This document shows, in pieces, positions 36,116-47,544 of a stretch of 64,000 bases of DNA; within the stretch, counting starts at the first letter, position 1, and every line of letters begins with the position of its first letter. The notes under the pieces are model-generated. The model had not been told where the DNA came from. It saw only the letters and a list, made by a program, of their open reading frames with translations, and did not search any database. Origin of the DNA: an uncultured Oscillospiraceae bacterium (lineage in GTDB: Bacteria > Bacillota > Clostridia > Oscillospirales > Oscillospiraceae); contig CAKTLG010000009.1 in the NCBI GenBank assembly GCA_934572465.1, forward strand, positions 1 through 64,000. The letters run 5' to 3'. Both the position numbers and the translations under genes were made by a program.

Positions 36116-37600
36116 ATGCAGACCAAACGTTTTCGGGCGTTTTTCCAGCCTGTGGAGCTGACGCAGGGCGAGTGCTGGCGCACCATACTTGCCTTTGCCT
36201 TTCCCATCATCGTTTCCTATCTGCTCCAGCAGGTCTATACCATCAGCGACGCGGCCATCGCCGGCCAGACGCTCACGGCGCAGGAGGTCGCGGGCGTGAA
36301 CGACACGACCTCGCTTATCTTCATCTTCCTGCAATTCGCCTTCGGTGTGAGCGCGGGCTTCTGCGTCGTGACGGCGTGCAATGTCGGCGCGCACGATCCC
36401 GCGGGCGTGCGCCGCTCGCTCACGACGCAGATCGTCCTCTCCGCAGCGCTGACGGTGCTGCTGACGGCGCTGGCGCTCGCGCTGCTCGACTCCATGCTCG
36501 CGTGGATCAACGTCACGCCGAGCGACCCGGAGGTCTACCGCGCCGCCTATACGTATTGCGCCATCATCTTCGCCGGCATCGGCGCGCAGCTTTTCTATAA
36601 TTTCATCTGCTCGTTCCTCCGCAGCCTTGGCGACTCGGCGACGCCGCTGGCGTTCCTGCTGTTTTCCACGGTGCTGAACGTGGGGCTCGACCTGCTCTTT
36701 ATCATCGCGTTCCGCTGGGGCGTTGCCGGCGCGGCGATCGCTACCGTGGCCGCCCAGCTCATCAGCACCGTCGGCTGCTTTCTCTACGCGTTCCGGCGGT
36801 ACCCCGAGCTGCGCCTTACGCGCGAGGACTGGCGGATCACCGGCCGCGACGTTGCGCGCCATGTCATTCAGGGCGTGCCGCTGGGCCTGCAGTTCTCCGT
36901 GCTTGCCGTCGGCATCATCGTGGTGCAGAGCGTCGTCGTCCAGTTTGATATGCTGGACGGCGCTATGGTCTCCTCCGCCGCGCAGAACGGCTTCGGCGCG
37001 GCCAACAAGCTCAATAACCTCCTGATGACGCCGCTCAACGGCCTCGGCTCGGCGATGACGAGCTTTGTTGCGCAGAATCTCGGCGCGAGCGACACCGCCC
37101 GCATCCGCAGGGGCACGCTCCAGGCTCTCCTCATCATGCTCGTCATGGCGGCGGTCTCCATCGCCGTTGGGATGCTGCTCACTATCGACGGTGCGTATCT
37201 CCACATCTTCCTCTCGGCCGACAAGGTGACGGCGGAGACCATCCGCTTTGGCAACAGCTATCTCCATGTGGATCTCGCGCTCTATCCGTTCCTCGGCTTC
37301 ATCTTTGTCGCGCGCAACTGCGTGCAGGGCATCGGCAAGCCGCAGTTCGTGCTCGGCGCGGGCGCGGCGGAGCTGGTGGCGCGCGTGGCGGTGTGTCTGC
37401 TGCTGCCCGCGGCGCTTGCGGGCGGCGCGGTCAGCGCCGCGGCTCCTCAGGCGGCGGTCTACGGCCTCTGCACCGCCGACCCCTGCGCGTGGATGGCGGC
37501 GGACGCCGCGCTGCTTTATCCCTTCGTACACAACATTCTGAAGCAGAAGTATGACTATCTCTACGCCGGAGACCGGCGGGAGACGGCCGGCGGCCGGTGA
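36116..37600 (+). CDS. MATE-family multidrug efflux transporter
   Basis: The 494-residue membrane protein has about twelve helices in two homologous halves. It carries MATE motifs such as PIIVSYLLQQVYTISDAAIAG near the N terminus and GAANKLNNLLMTPLNGLGSA after the midpoint. These Na+- or H+-driven antiporters export cationic drugs or metabolites. Since the V-ATPase encoded here appears to pump Na+, a Na+-coupled mechanism would be natural; this is inference. The ATG at 36116 is chosen because GAGG lies 8 bp upstream; another ATG at 36092 has a poorer site. Monocistronic. Confidence 0.93.
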   Translation: MQTKRFRAFFQPVELTQGECWRTILAFAFPIIVSYLLQQVYTISDAAIAGQTLTAQEVAGVNDTTSLIFIFLQFAFGVSAGFCVVTACNVGAHDPAGVRRSLTTQIVLSAALTVLLTALALALLDSMLAWINVTPSDPEVYRAAYTYCAIIFAGIGAQLFYNFICSFLRSLGDSATPLAFLLFSTVLNVGLDLLFIIAFRWGVAGAAIATVAAQLISTVGCFLYAFRRYPELRLTREDWRITGRDVARHVIQGVPLGLQFSVLAVGIIVVQSVVVQFDMLDGAMVSSAAQNGFGAANKLNNLLMTPLNGLGSAMTSFVAQNLGASDTARIRRGTLQALLIMLVMAAVSIAVGMLLTIDGAYLHIFLSADKVTAETIRFGNSYLHVDLALYPFLGFIFVARNCVQGIGKPQFVLGAGAAELVARVAVCLLLPAALAGGAVSAAAPQAAVYGLCTADPCAWMAADAALLYPFVHNILKQKYDYLYAGDRRETAGGR

Positions 37601-37637
37601 GCGGGCCGCGCTGATGAAAACGAAAAATACGCATGGC

Positions 37638-37682
37638 AAAAGGCCCGTCCGCCCTTTTGAAAAGGGGGAGACGGGCCTTTGT
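37638..37682 (+). terminator. Terminator after the MATE gene
   Basis: AAAGGCCCGTC and GACGGGCCTTT form an 11-bp perfect outer stem with an inner CCCTTTT/AAAAGGG hairpin; T-rich sequence follows. Confidence 0.8.
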
Positions 37683-37761
37683 CTTCTTGAGAGGCGTTTC
37701 ATGAGGAATGAAACCGTTCGGATATCCTGCGGGCAATGACGAACCGTGTTCCTGCGCCGCG

Positions 37762-38892
37762 CTATGTCGCGCAGCGGATCAGACGGAAAATGTTTTCCAG
37801 CGTCGCGCGGTAATTATCCGCCGCGCGATCCTTCGCAGCCTGATAATCCTCGGCCCTCCTGTTGATGCTGAAGACCGCGCAGGCGCCCATGTCGTACAGC
37901 TGGGGCATTTCCTCGCGCACTGTACCGGCGAGTATGACGACGGGAACATTGGCGCTGTGCGCCTGCTGCAGAACGCCGGAGACGACCTTGCCGCGCAGGC
38001 TCTGCTCGTCGAGACAGCCCTCTCCGGTGATGACCAGACCGCAGCCTTGCAGGAGACGGGGGAACTGCACGGCTTCCAGAACGGTATCGATCCCGCTTTG
38101 CAGCGCTGCGCCGAAAAATGCGATCGCGCCGGCTCCGAATCCGCCGGCAGCGCCCGCGCCGGGAACATCCGCCGTGCAGACGGACAGGCTGCGCCGTATC
38201 GCGCGGTCCAGATTCCGGAGTCCATCGTCCAACAGCCTGACGGCTTCAGGGTCCGCGCCCTTTTGCGGCCCGAAGACGCAGGCCGCCCCCGTTTCGCCAA
38301 AGAGCGGATTGTCCACGTCGCACATGACCGTTATGCGCGTTTTGCCGAGAAACGCCCTTACGGCGTCCGTCTGTATGGATTCGATCCGGCCGAGCGTACC
38401 GCCGGTCGGAACAAAGGAATGGCCGCGGCGATCCTTGAAGACTGCGCCGAGCGCAGCGGCCGCGCCGCAGCCACCGTCGTTGGTGCAGCTTCCGCCAAGC
38501 CCTAATATGATCCGGCCTGCACCGCGGCTCACCGCGTCGCGGATCAGCTCGCCGACGCCGAAGGTCGTTGCGCGCAGCGGATCATACCGCCCTTCAACAA
38601 GCGGCAGACCTGCGCAGGATGCCGTTTCGATCACGGCTGTGCCATCCGGCAGGAGCGCGTAATCGGCCGGCACGGGCTCGCCGAACGGGCCGGAAACACG
38701 GGCCTGGCATCGCTTGCCCGCGCAGGCGCGGATAAAACAGTCCACCGTACCTTCGCCGCCGTCGGCAACGGGCAGCGCGATCAACTCCGTTTTGGGGAGG
38801 AGCCTCTCCGCACATGCTTCGGCGATGCGGCAGATCTCAAGACTTGAGAGCGTGCCCTTGAAGGAGTCGGAGATCACGATACATCTTTTCAT
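37762..38892 (-). CDS. Glycerate kinase (GlxK/GarK family)
   Basis: The enzyme phosphorylates D-glycerate to a phosphoglycerate for glycolysis. The 376-residue protein matches the type-2 glycerate kinase fold: SDSFKGTLSSLEICRIAE at the N terminus, PVADGGEGTVDCF, LGLGGSCTNDGGCGAA, CDVDNPLFGETGAA and LVITGEGCLDEQSLRGK. It follows a D-2-hydroxyacid dehydrogenase gene by 4 bp on the same strand. That pairing would convert hydroxypyruvate to glycerate and then to phosphoglycerate. 2- and 3-phosphoglycerate products cannot be told apart by sequence. Confidence 0.94.
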   Translation of the reverse strand: MKRCIVISDSFKGTLSSLEICRIAEACAERLLPKTELIALPVADGGEGTVDCFIRACAGKRCQARVSGPFGEPVPADYALLPDGTAVIETASCAGLPLVEGRYDPLRATTFGVGELIRDAVSRGAGRIILGLGGSCTNDGGCGAAAALGAVFKDRRGHSFVPTGGTLGRIESIQTDAVRAFLGKTRITVMCDVDNPLFGETGAACVFGPQKGADPEAVRLLDDGLRNLDRAIRRSLSVCTADVPGAGAAGGFGAGAIAFFGAALQSGIDTVLEAVQFPRLLQGCGLVITGEGCLDEQSLRGKVVSGVLQQAHSANVPVVILAGTVREEMPQLYDMGACAVFSINRRAEDYQAAKDRAADNYRATLENIFRLIRCAT

Positions 38893-38896
38893 CGCC

Positions 38897-39862
38897 TTAC
38901 CGGTTTACCACATTGACCGGCGCGCCCGCGAGGAAGGCTTCGATGTTGCTCACGGTGCAGTCCATGATGCGCCGGCGGCTTTCCTTCGGCGCCCAGGAGA
39001 TGTGCGGCGTGATGATGCAGTTCTTCGCTTTCAGCAGCGGGTTATCCGCGCGGATCGGCTCGGTGTAGACCACGTCCAATCCCGCCGCGGCTATCTTGCC
39101 GCAGTTGAGCGCGTCGGCAACATCCTGCTCGTCGATGAGCTGGCCGCGGGCGTTGTTGATGAGAATGACGCCGTCTTTCATTTTGGCAATGCTGTCTTTG
39201 TTGATCATGCCGGTGTTTTCCGGCGTGAGGTTGCAGTGCAGCGTGATGACGTCGGCGCGGGCGTACAGCTCGTCCAGAGCGACGTATTCCGCGATCGCGC
39301 GGCCGGCGTCGCTTTGGTGGAGGTCATAGACCAGCACGTTCATGCCGAGCGCCTTGGCGATGCGCCCCTCCGCCTGACCGATGCGGCCAAAGCCGATGAT
39401 GCCGATCGTCTTGCCCTCCAGTTCGATAAGGGGATAGTCCCAGTAGCACCAGTCGGCGTTGTTCGCCCAGCAGCCGGCGTGTACGCTCTCGCTGTGGTGG
39501 CCGATGTGGTGGCAGATCTCCAGCAGCAGCGCGATGGAGAACTGGCTGACCGACGCCGTGCCGTAGGTCGGCACGTTCACGACGGGGATGCCCCTTTCGC
39601 GGGCGTAGTTGTGATCGACCACGTTGTAGCCCGTTGCCAGAACGGCGATGAGCTTGATGTTCGGGCATTTGTCGATCGTCTCGCGCGAGATGGGCGTCTT
39701 GTTCATCACCACGATCTCCGCGTCGCCGATGCGTTCGGCGATCAGCGGGGACTCCGCATAGGCCGTGCGGTCGTAGACCGTCACCTCGCCGAGCTTTTCC
39801 AGCTCGCTCCAGCTCAGATCGCCGGGGTTTTCCGTATAACCGTCCAACACAACGATTTTCAT
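38897..39862 (-). CDS. D-2-hydroxyacid dehydrogenase (glycerate dehydrogenase / hydroxypyruvate reductase)
   Basis: The 321-residue NAD(P)H-dependent enzyme has the formate/glycerate dehydrogenase fold. Its Rossmann motif is TIGIIGFGRIGQAEGRIAKA near residue 150. The catalytic residues are Arg in NNARGQLIDE, Glu in YTEPI and His in ITPHISWAP. The His-Trp (HISW) pattern is common in glycerate dehydrogenases. Translational coupling to a glycerate kinase gene supports hydroxypyruvate/glycerate as substrate. AGGAGG lies 6 bp before the ATG at 39862; the frame is open further upstream without a ribosome site. Confidence 0.92.
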   Translation of the reverse strand: MKIVVLDGYTENPGDLSWSELEKLGEVTVYDRTAYAESPLIAERIGDAEIVVMNKTPISRETIDKCPNIKLIAVLATGYNVVDHNYARERGIPVVNVPTYGTASVSQFSIALLLEICHHIGHHSESVHAGCWANNADWCYWDYPLIELEGKTIGIIGFGRIGQAEGRIAKALGMNVLVYDLHQSDAGRAIAEYVALDELYARADVITLHCNLTPENTGMINKDSIAKMKDGVILINNARGQLIDEQDVADALNCGKIAAAGLDVVYTEPIRADNPLLKAKNCIITPHISWAPKESRRRIMDCTVSNIEAFLAGAPVNVVNR

Positions 39863-40004
39863 AGATATCCTCCTGTGTATCGATATTTTCGGCCCTGTGC
39901 CATTCACAGGGATAGGTATAACGCTTTGCAGCGAAGATGCGGCGCAAAGCGACCCGACGCTGCTGCATTTTTCCGGCGCATGAGGACGGGACGCGGCGAG
40001 CGGG

Positions 40005-40058
40005 CGAAAAAACGGCGGGGCAGGACTGACAGCAATGTCAGCCCTGTCCCGCCGCGTT
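40005..40058 (-). terminator. Terminator of nrdD
   Basis: A long imperfect inverted repeat (CGGCGGGGCAGG against CCTGTCCCGCCG, with inner CTGACA/TGTCAG) is followed on the minus strand by T6. It separates nrdD from the dehydrogenase gene. The rest of the 285-bp gap 39863-40147 shows nothing else recognisable. Confidence 0.82.
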
Positions 40059-40147
40059 GCTTTTTCGTGGGACGGCATCCCTTCAGAGCCGGACGGACAT
40101 TTAGAGCCGGAGAGAAGACGGGCGGGATCGCATATGCGCCGCTTTTC

Positions 40148-42346
40148 TTACAGATGCAGCACGCGCTCCCTGATCTCCTGCGTGCGGCCCTGATTCCAGA
40201 ACTGGGTGCCGATGTAGCCGCAGGTGCGGCGGGCGACGTTCATCTTGTCCTGATCGGTGTTGCCGCACTTCGGGCAGCGCCAGATGAGCTTGCCGCCATC
40301 CTCGACGATCTCGATCTCACCGTCCCAGCCGCAGACCTGGCAGTAGTCGCTCTTGGTGTTCAGCTCGGCGTAGATGATGTTCTCGTAGATGAACTTCATC
40401 ACCTGCAGAACGGCCTCAAGGTTCTGCTGCATGTTGGGGACCTCGACATAGCTGATCGCGCCGCCGGGGGAGAGATGCTGGAACTGCGCCTCAAACTTGA
40501 GCTTGGTGAACGCGTCGATCTGCTCGGTGACGTGGACGTGGTAGGAGTTCGTGATATAGCCCTTGTCCGTCACGCCCTCGATGATGCCGAAGCGCTTTTG
40601 CAGGCACTTGGCGAACTTGTAGGTCGTGGACTCGAGCGGCGTGCCATAGAGGGAATAGTCGATGTTCTCAAGCTTTTTCCACTCGGCGCATTTGTCGTTC
40701 ATCTTCTGCATGATCGAGAGCGCGAACGGCGTTGCGGCGGGATCGGTGTGGCTCTTGCCGGTCATGTACTTCACGCACTCATAAAGCCCCGCGTAGCCGA
40801 GGGAAATGGTGGAGTAGCCGTCGTAGAGCAGCCGGTCGATCGGCTCGCCCTTTTTGAGCCTTGCGCACGCGCCGTACTGCCAGAGAATGGGCGCGGCGTC
40901 GGACAGCGTGCCCTTGAGGCGGTCGTGGCGGCAGCGCAGCGCGCGGTGGCACAGCTCGAGCCGCTCTTCAAAGATCGACCAGAAGCGCTCGATGTTGCCG
41001 CCGGAGGAAAGCGCGACGTCCGGCAGGTTGATCGTCACCACGCCCTGATTGAAGCGGCCGTAGTACTTGTGCTTGCCCGGCTCGTAGTTGCCGGCGTTGG
41101 CGATGTTGCCGATGCCAGCGTCGGTGAAGCGGTCGGGCGTCAGGAAGCTGCGGCAGCCCATGCAGGGGTACACGTCGCCCTTGAGCTCGAGCATCTTCTT
41201 CTCGCTGATATAGTCGGGCACCATGCGCCGCGCCGTGCACTTGGCGGCAAGGCGCGTGAGATAATAGTAGGGCGAATCGTCGTGGATGTTGTCCTCCTCG
41301 AGCACGTAGATGAGCTTGGGGAAGGCGGGCGTGACCCACACGCCCTGCTCGTTCTTCACGCCCTGATAGCGCTGCTCGAGCATCTCCTCGATGATGACGG
41401 CAAGATCGTGCTTTTCCTGCTCGCTCCGCGCTTCGTTGAGGTACATGAACACCGTGATGAACGGCGCCTGACCGTTGGTGGTGAGCAGCGTCACGACCTG
41501 ATACTGGATGGTCTGCACGCCGCGGCGGATCTCCTCGCGCAGACGCTTTTCCACGATCTCCGCAAGCTTTTCCTCGTTCTGCGCCACGCCCAGCGCCTCC
41601 ATCTCGGCGATGACCTGCCTGCGGATCTTCTGGCGCGAGACGTCGACAAAGGGGGCGAGGTGCGTCAGCGAGATCGACTGCCCGCCGTACTGGTTCGAGG
41701 CGACCTGCGCGACGATCTGCGTTGCGATGTTGCAGGCGGTGGCGAACGAGTGCGGACGCTCGATAAGCGTTCCCGTGATGACGGTGCCGTTTTGCAGCAT
41801 ATCCTCCAGATTCACAAGGTCGCAGTTGTGCATGTGCTGGGCATAGTAATCCGTGTCGTGGAAGTGGATGATGCCCTCCTCATGCGCCTTGACGATATCC
41901 TCGGGCAGCAGGATGCGGTTCGTCAGGTCGCGGCTGACCTCGCCGGCCATATAGTCGCGCTGCGTGGAGTTGACGACGGGGTTCTTGTTGGAATTTTCCT
42001 GCTTGGCCTCCTCGTTGTTGCACTCGATCAGCGTGAGGATCTTGTCGTCGGTCGTGTTGCTCCGGCGCACGAGCGAGCGGGTATAGCGATAGGTGATGTA
42101 GCGCTTGGCGACCTCGAACGCGCCGTGCGCCATGATCTGGTGCTCGACAAAGTCCTGGATCTCCTCGACCGTGGGCGCGCGGCCAAGGCTCTGGCAGGCA
42201 AGCTCCACGCTCTCGGCGATGCGCTGGATCTGAACGGGCGTCATGCGCGCGTCCTCCTCGGTCGCGTCGTTCGCCTTCGTGACCGCGGCGATGATCTTGA
42301 TGATGTCGAATTCGACCTCCGCGCCGTTGCGCTTGATGACTCTCAT
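40148..42346 (-). CDS. nrdD: Anaerobic ribonucleoside-triphosphate reductase (class III), NrdD
   Basis: This oxygen-sensitive glycyl-radical enzyme makes dNTPs from NTPs. The 732-residue protein has an N-terminal ATP cone (residues 1-92, VIKRNGAEVEFDIIKI) for allosteric control. The catalytic barrel follows with GDVYPCMGCRSFL and RFNQGVVTINLPDVAL, then the C-terminal zinc site (DYCQVCGWDG and WRCPKCGNT). The glycyl-radical motif RRTCGYIG has the glycine at about 710. The ATG at 42346 is preceded by GGGGAG. The activase gene nrdG, often adjacent, is not in the window. Two NrdR-like boxes flank the promoter. Confidence 0.97.
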   Translation of the reverse strand: MRVIKRNGAEVEFDIIKIIAAVTKANDATEEDARMTPVQIQRIAESVELACQSLGRAPTVEEIQDFVEHQIMAHGAFEVAKRYITYRYTRSLVRRSNTTDDKILTLIECNNEEAKQENSNKNPVVNSTQRDYMAGEVSRDLTNRILLPEDIVKAHEEGIIHFHDTDYYAQHMHNCDLVNLEDMLQNGTVITGTLIERPHSFATACNIATQIVAQVASNQYGGQSISLTHLAPFVDVSRQKIRRQVIAEMEALGVAQNEEKLAEIVEKRLREEIRRGVQTIQYQVVTLLTTNGQAPFITVFMYLNEARSEQEKHDLAVIIEEMLEQRYQGVKNEQGVWVTPAFPKLIYVLEEDNIHDDSPYYYLTRLAAKCTARRMVPDYISEKKMLELKGDVYPCMGCRSFLTPDRFTDAGIGNIANAGNYEPGKHKYYGRFNQGVVTINLPDVALSSGGNIERFWSIFEERLELCHRALRCRHDRLKGTLSDAAPILWQYGACARLKKGEPIDRLLYDGYSTISLGYAGLYECVKYMTGKSHTDPAATPFALSIMQKMNDKCAEWKKLENIDYSLYGTPLESTTYKFAKCLQKRFGIIEGVTDKGYITNSYHVHVTEQIDAFTKLKFEAQFQHLSPGGAISYVEVPNMQQNLEAVLQVMKFIYENIIYAELNTKSDYCQVCGWDGEIEIVEDGGKLIWRCPKCGNTDQDKMNVARRTCGYIGTQFWNQGRTQEIRERVLHL

Positions 42347-42378
42347 GATTTCTCCCCTTTTCCTTTGTATCGTAAAAC

Positions 42379-42394
42379 ACACAATATCTTGTGG
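42379..42394. promoter_or_regulatory. NrdR-like box downstream of the nrdD promoter
   Basis: ACACAATATCTTGTGG matches the NrdR consensus, located between the -10 and the nrdD start codon. NrdR is the ATP-cone repressor of ribonucleotide reductase genes. Confidence 0.72.
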
Positions 42395-42416
42395 TCGTTT
42401 TTGACTCAGCAAACCA

Positions 42417-42445
42417 ATTATGGCACACCAGCCCTGCGATTGCAA
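42417..42445 (-). promoter_or_regulatory. Promoter of nrdD
   Basis: On the minus strand TTGCAA and CATAAT are separated by 17 bp, about 70 bp before the start codon, with NrdR-like boxes on both sides. Confidence 0.65.
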
Positions 42446-42465
42446 GACTAACTTCTCAAAAATAG

Positions 42466-42481
42466 CCACAAGATATATGCC
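42466..42481. promoter_or_regulatory. NrdR-like box upstream of the nrdD promoter
   Basis: CCACAAGATATATGCC keeps one perfect half-site and a degenerate second half. It lies 87 bp from the other box, farther apart than the usual tandem NrdR pair. Confidence 0.5.
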
Positions 42482-42772
42482 CCGCATTTGGTCACAATAA
42501 CAATATATGCTGAAATGGCGCAAAAACGGTGCTATTCGGCGCATAGCTGCCCGCGCGGACGCAAAAATGCCGCGTGAGGCGGAAAAAATCGGGCAGACTA
42601 CAGACAAGTGCACGGAAGATGAACGATTTGTAAAGCTTGCCGCCGGACTACGCAAAAGCGCGGGAATGCACATGGAATCCGCCCGTCCGCCGTGCTATAA
42701 AGAAGATGTGAAGAATAAGATCTATTGAAAGAAAATGAAAATAGAAATTCGATTTACAGATTAATTGACATA
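42482..42772. other. Non-coding stretch between nrdD and the V-ATPase operon
   Basis: This part of the 496-bp divergent intergenic region is moderately AT-rich toward its right end. It contains an open frame of 73 codons without a ribosome binding site, which is not considered a gene. No RNA gene or repeat was recognised. Confidence 0.5.
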
Positions 42773-42801
42773 TTGATTTATTTATAGATGTTTGCTATAA
42801 T
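42773..42801 (+). promoter_or_regulatory. Promoter of the V-type ATPase operon
   Basis: TTGATT and an extended -10 TGCTATAAT are separated by 17 bp, 42 bp before the first gene. A TTGACA at 42765 is 25 bp from the -10 and too far to be its partner. Confidence 0.72.
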
Positions 42802-42842
42802 GCGAAAAACGGCCGGAGGCCGCGGTGAGAGGTGATACGAAA

Positions 42843-43156
42843 ATGGCAATGGAAGAGCTGCTTGCCGTGCAGGAGCTGGAACGGCGGCTGGACGCGGACT
42901 ATGCCGCCGCACAGGCGGAGGCGAAGCGCCGCATCGCCGTGGAGCAGCGCGCCTGCGCGCGATCGTTGGAGGATAACCTGCGCAACGGCGAGGTCGAGGC
43001 GCGCCGGAAAATGGCGGAGGCCGAGCGGCGCGCGGGAGAGCAGACGGCGCAGACCCTTGCGCGCTCGCGCGCCGAATGCGAACAAATGCAGGCGTCCGCA
43101 CGGGAAAGGCTCGATCGCGCGGCGCGGTGGATCATGAAAGAGGTTGTGAACGGCGA

Positions 43157-43169
<13 letters not shown>
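42843..43169 (+). CDS. V-type ATP synthase subunit G/H-like stalk protein
   Basis: The 108-residue protein is an almost continuous Ala/Glu/Arg-rich coiled coil (ERRLDADYAAAQAEAKRR, AEAERRAGEQTAQTLARS). That matches the peripheral-stalk subunit (G or H) that pairs with subunit E in A/V-type ATPases. Sequence alone would not identify it, but its place as first gene of the operon directly before subunit I supports the call. It overlaps the next gene by 13 bp. GAGG lies about 10 bp before the ATG at 42843. Confidence 0.8.
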
Positions 43170-45597
<2,428 letters not shown>

Positions 45598-45625
45598 CAC
45601 ACGCTGACGGAAAGGCGGAAGCACA

Positions 45626-46225
45626 ATGAACGGAATGGAAAACATCACCGCGCGCATGGAGGCGGACGCGCAGCGCGCGTCGGATGAGCTGCGCGAGCGG
45701 ACGGAGCGCCAGCTTGCGGCCATGCGGCGGGAGAGCGAAAAACGCGCCGAGCAGGAGCGGCTCGCCCTCTCCGCGCGCGCCGATCAGGCTGCGCAGGAGC
45801 GCTATGAGCGCCTTTGCTCGGCTGCGGAGATGGAGTGCAGAAAGCTCGCCCTTGCCGCGCGGCGCGAGGTGCTGGACGAGGCCTACGCGCTTGCGCTCGA
45901 AGGGCTTTGCTCCATGCCGCGCGAGGAGTATCTTGCGCTGCTGCTGAAGCTTCTGCGGGGCGTCGCCTCCGGCGGCGAGACGCTCCGGCTCTCGCGCGCC
46001 GACCGCGCCGCGATCGGTGAGGAGCTGGCCGCGCGGGCAGAGAGCGAGCTTGGACTTTCGCTCGCGCTCTCGCAGGAGGACGCGCCCATCCGCGCGGGCT
46101 TTCTGCTTGAGAGCGGCAGCTGCAGCGTCAACTGCTCGATGGAAACGCTGCTCGCGCTCTCGCGCGAGCGCACGGAGCGCGGCACGGCGGATATCCTCTT
46201 CGGCGCATCGGAGGAGCGGCCATGA
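45626..46225 (+). CDS. ntpE: V-type ATP synthase subunit E
   Basis: The 199-residue peripheral-stalk protein has an N-terminal coiled coil (about 1-100; ARMEADAQRASDELRERTER) and a globular C-terminal domain. The latter ends in SVNCSMETLLALSRERTE, typical of subunit E and involved in contact with subunits A and B. It overlaps the subunit C gene by ATGA. Its sequence is more diverged than the catalytic subunits, but position and domain order agree. Confidence 0.88.
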   Translation: MNGMENITARMEADAQRASDELRERTERQLAAMRRESEKRAEQERLALSARADQAAQERYERLCSAAEMECRKLALAARREVLDEAYALALEGLCSMPREEYLALLLKLLRGVASGGETLRLSRADRAAIGEELAARAESELGLSLALSQEDAPIRAGFLLESGSCSVNCSMETLLALSRERTERGTADILFGASEERP

Positions 46226-47205
46226 GCGCGCCGTACCGCAGCGAGGACTACATCCGCCTGTCGGCGGCGCTGCACGCGCGCGAGACGCGGCTGCTGACGG
46301 CCGCGCTGCTTGAGCGGCTGCTGGACGCACCGACGCCGGAGGAGGCGTGGAAGCTGCTCTCTGGCTGCGGCTATCCGCCGCTGGAGCGCTGCACGATGGA
46401 GGAGATGGAGCGCGCGCTCGCCTCGCAGCGCGCGGCGCTCTACCGCGAGATCGGCGCGATGGCGCCGGATAAGCGCGTGGTGGAGCTGTTCCAGCTCAGG
46501 TATGATTATCACAACGCAAAGCTCGCGCTGAAGGCGCGGCGGCTCGGCACGGACCTTTCGTATCTTGCGATCGACTGCGGGCGCTATCGCGCGCAGGAGG
46601 TGCTGCGCGGCGACTACAGCGCCATGTCCGCGGTCATGCGCCGCGCGATGGCGCTTGCGGAAAAGGACGCGTCGGGCGGGGATCTCCGCGCCGCCGAGCT
46701 GACGCTCGACCGCGCGTGCTTTGAGGAACTGAGCGCCCTTGCGCGCGAAACGGGCAGCGCGTTTTTGCAGGACTATGCCGCCCTCTGGATCGACGGGGTC
46801 AACCTGCGCACGCTCGTGCGCGTTTCACGGATGCACGGGGACGGCGAGCTTCTGCGCGCCTCCCTGCTGCGCGGCGGACACATCGGCGTGCAGGCGCTGC
46901 TCTCCGCGCGCGGCGGCGCGCTCGCCGAGCTGACGCGCACGGGCGCGCTGCGTCGGGCCGGAGAGCTGGCTGTGCCGCTGCTCGACGGCGGCGGGAGCCT
47001 TACGGCATTTGAAAGAGCCTGCGACGACGCGCTCATGATCTATTTGCAGCGCGCGCGCCGCACGCCGTTCGGCATCGAGGTCGTCGTCGGCTATCTTGGC
47101 GCAAAGGAAGCGGAATTCACCGCTGTGCGCACGGTCATGTCCGGTAAGCTCGCGGGGCTTGACGCGGAGGATATCCGTGCGCGGCTGCGCATGAGCTATT
47201 TATAA
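46222..47205 (+). CDS. ntpC: V-type ATP synthase subunit C
   Basis: The 327-residue, helix-rich protein is the socket subunit that connects the rotor shaft to the c-ring (V-ATPase subunit d/C family). Recognised parts are KLLSGCGYP, FQLRYDYHNAKLALKARRLG, WIDGVNLRTLVRVSRM and the C-terminal PFGIEVVVGYLGAKEAEFTAVR followed by ARLRMSYL. Length is typical. Start and stop overlap with subunit E (ATGA); subunit F follows after 12 bp. Confidence 0.93.
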   Translation: MSAPYRSEDYIRLSAALHARETRLLTAALLERLLDAPTPEEAWKLLSGCGYPPLERCTMEEMERALASQRAALYREIGAMAPDKRVVELFQLRYDYHNAKLALKARRLGTDLSYLAIDCGRYRAQEVLRGDYSAMSAVMRRAMALAEKDASGGDLRAAELTLDRACFEELSALARETGSAFLQDYAALWIDGVNLRTLVRVSRMHGDGELLRASLLRGGHIGVQALLSARGGALAELTRTGALRRAGELAVPLLDGGGSLTAFERACDDALMIYLQRARRTPFGIEVVVGYLGAKEAEFTAVRTVMSGKLAGLDAEDIRARLRMSYL

Positions 47206-47217
47206 GGGGGGAGCGGT

Positions 47218-47526
47218 ATGCAGAAAATAGCGGTCATCGGCGGGCGCGACAGCGTGCTCGGCTTCCGCGCGCTGGGGCTTGAGACCTGCATCGCCGAGAC
47301 CGGCGAGCAGGCGAGAGCCGCCCTCCGCCGCATGGCGAAGGAGGACTACGCCATCGTCTATATCACCGAGCATCTCGCCGCGCAGATCCCTGCGGAGATC
47401 GCGCGGCGGCGCGAGGACATATCGCCCGCCGTCATCCTCATCCCCGGCAGGGTGGGAAGCCTCGGCATCGGCATGGCGGGCGTCCGCACGGCGGCGGAAA
47501 AGGCCGTCGGCGCGGATATTCTGTAA
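47218..47526 (+). CDS. V-type ATP synthase subunit F
   Basis: The 102-residue central-shaft protein has the CheY-like fold of subunit F: KIAVIGGRDSVLGFRALGL at the N terminus, EDYAIVYITEHLA in the middle and SPAVILIPGRVGSLGIGMAGV near the end. It binds subunit D in the rotor. AGGGGGGAG precedes the ATG. In the E. hirae nomenclature the equivalent gene is named differently, so no symbol is given. Confidence 0.93.
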   Translation: MQKIAVIGGRDSVLGFRALGLETCIAETGEQARAALRRMAKEDYAIVYITEHLAAQIPAEIARRREDISPAVILIPGRVGSLGIGMAGVRTAAEKAVGADIL

Positions 47527-47544
47527 AAAAGGAGCGAAAGCCTT

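Noticed and set aside
38714-42451. A 1245-codon open frame on the plus strand across nrdD and the dehydrogenase.
   Set aside because: Shadow of two clear minus-strand enzyme genes; it spans their terminator and promoter.
42507-42728. A 73-codon plus-strand frame in the nrdD / V-ATPase intergenic region.
   Set aside because: No ribosome binding site, no recognisable motif, and its composition resembles surrounding non-coding DNA.
42765-42770. TTGACA upstream of the V-ATPase operon as -35.
   Set aside because: It is 25 bp from the TATAAT; TTGATT at 42773 gives the correct 17-bp spacing.
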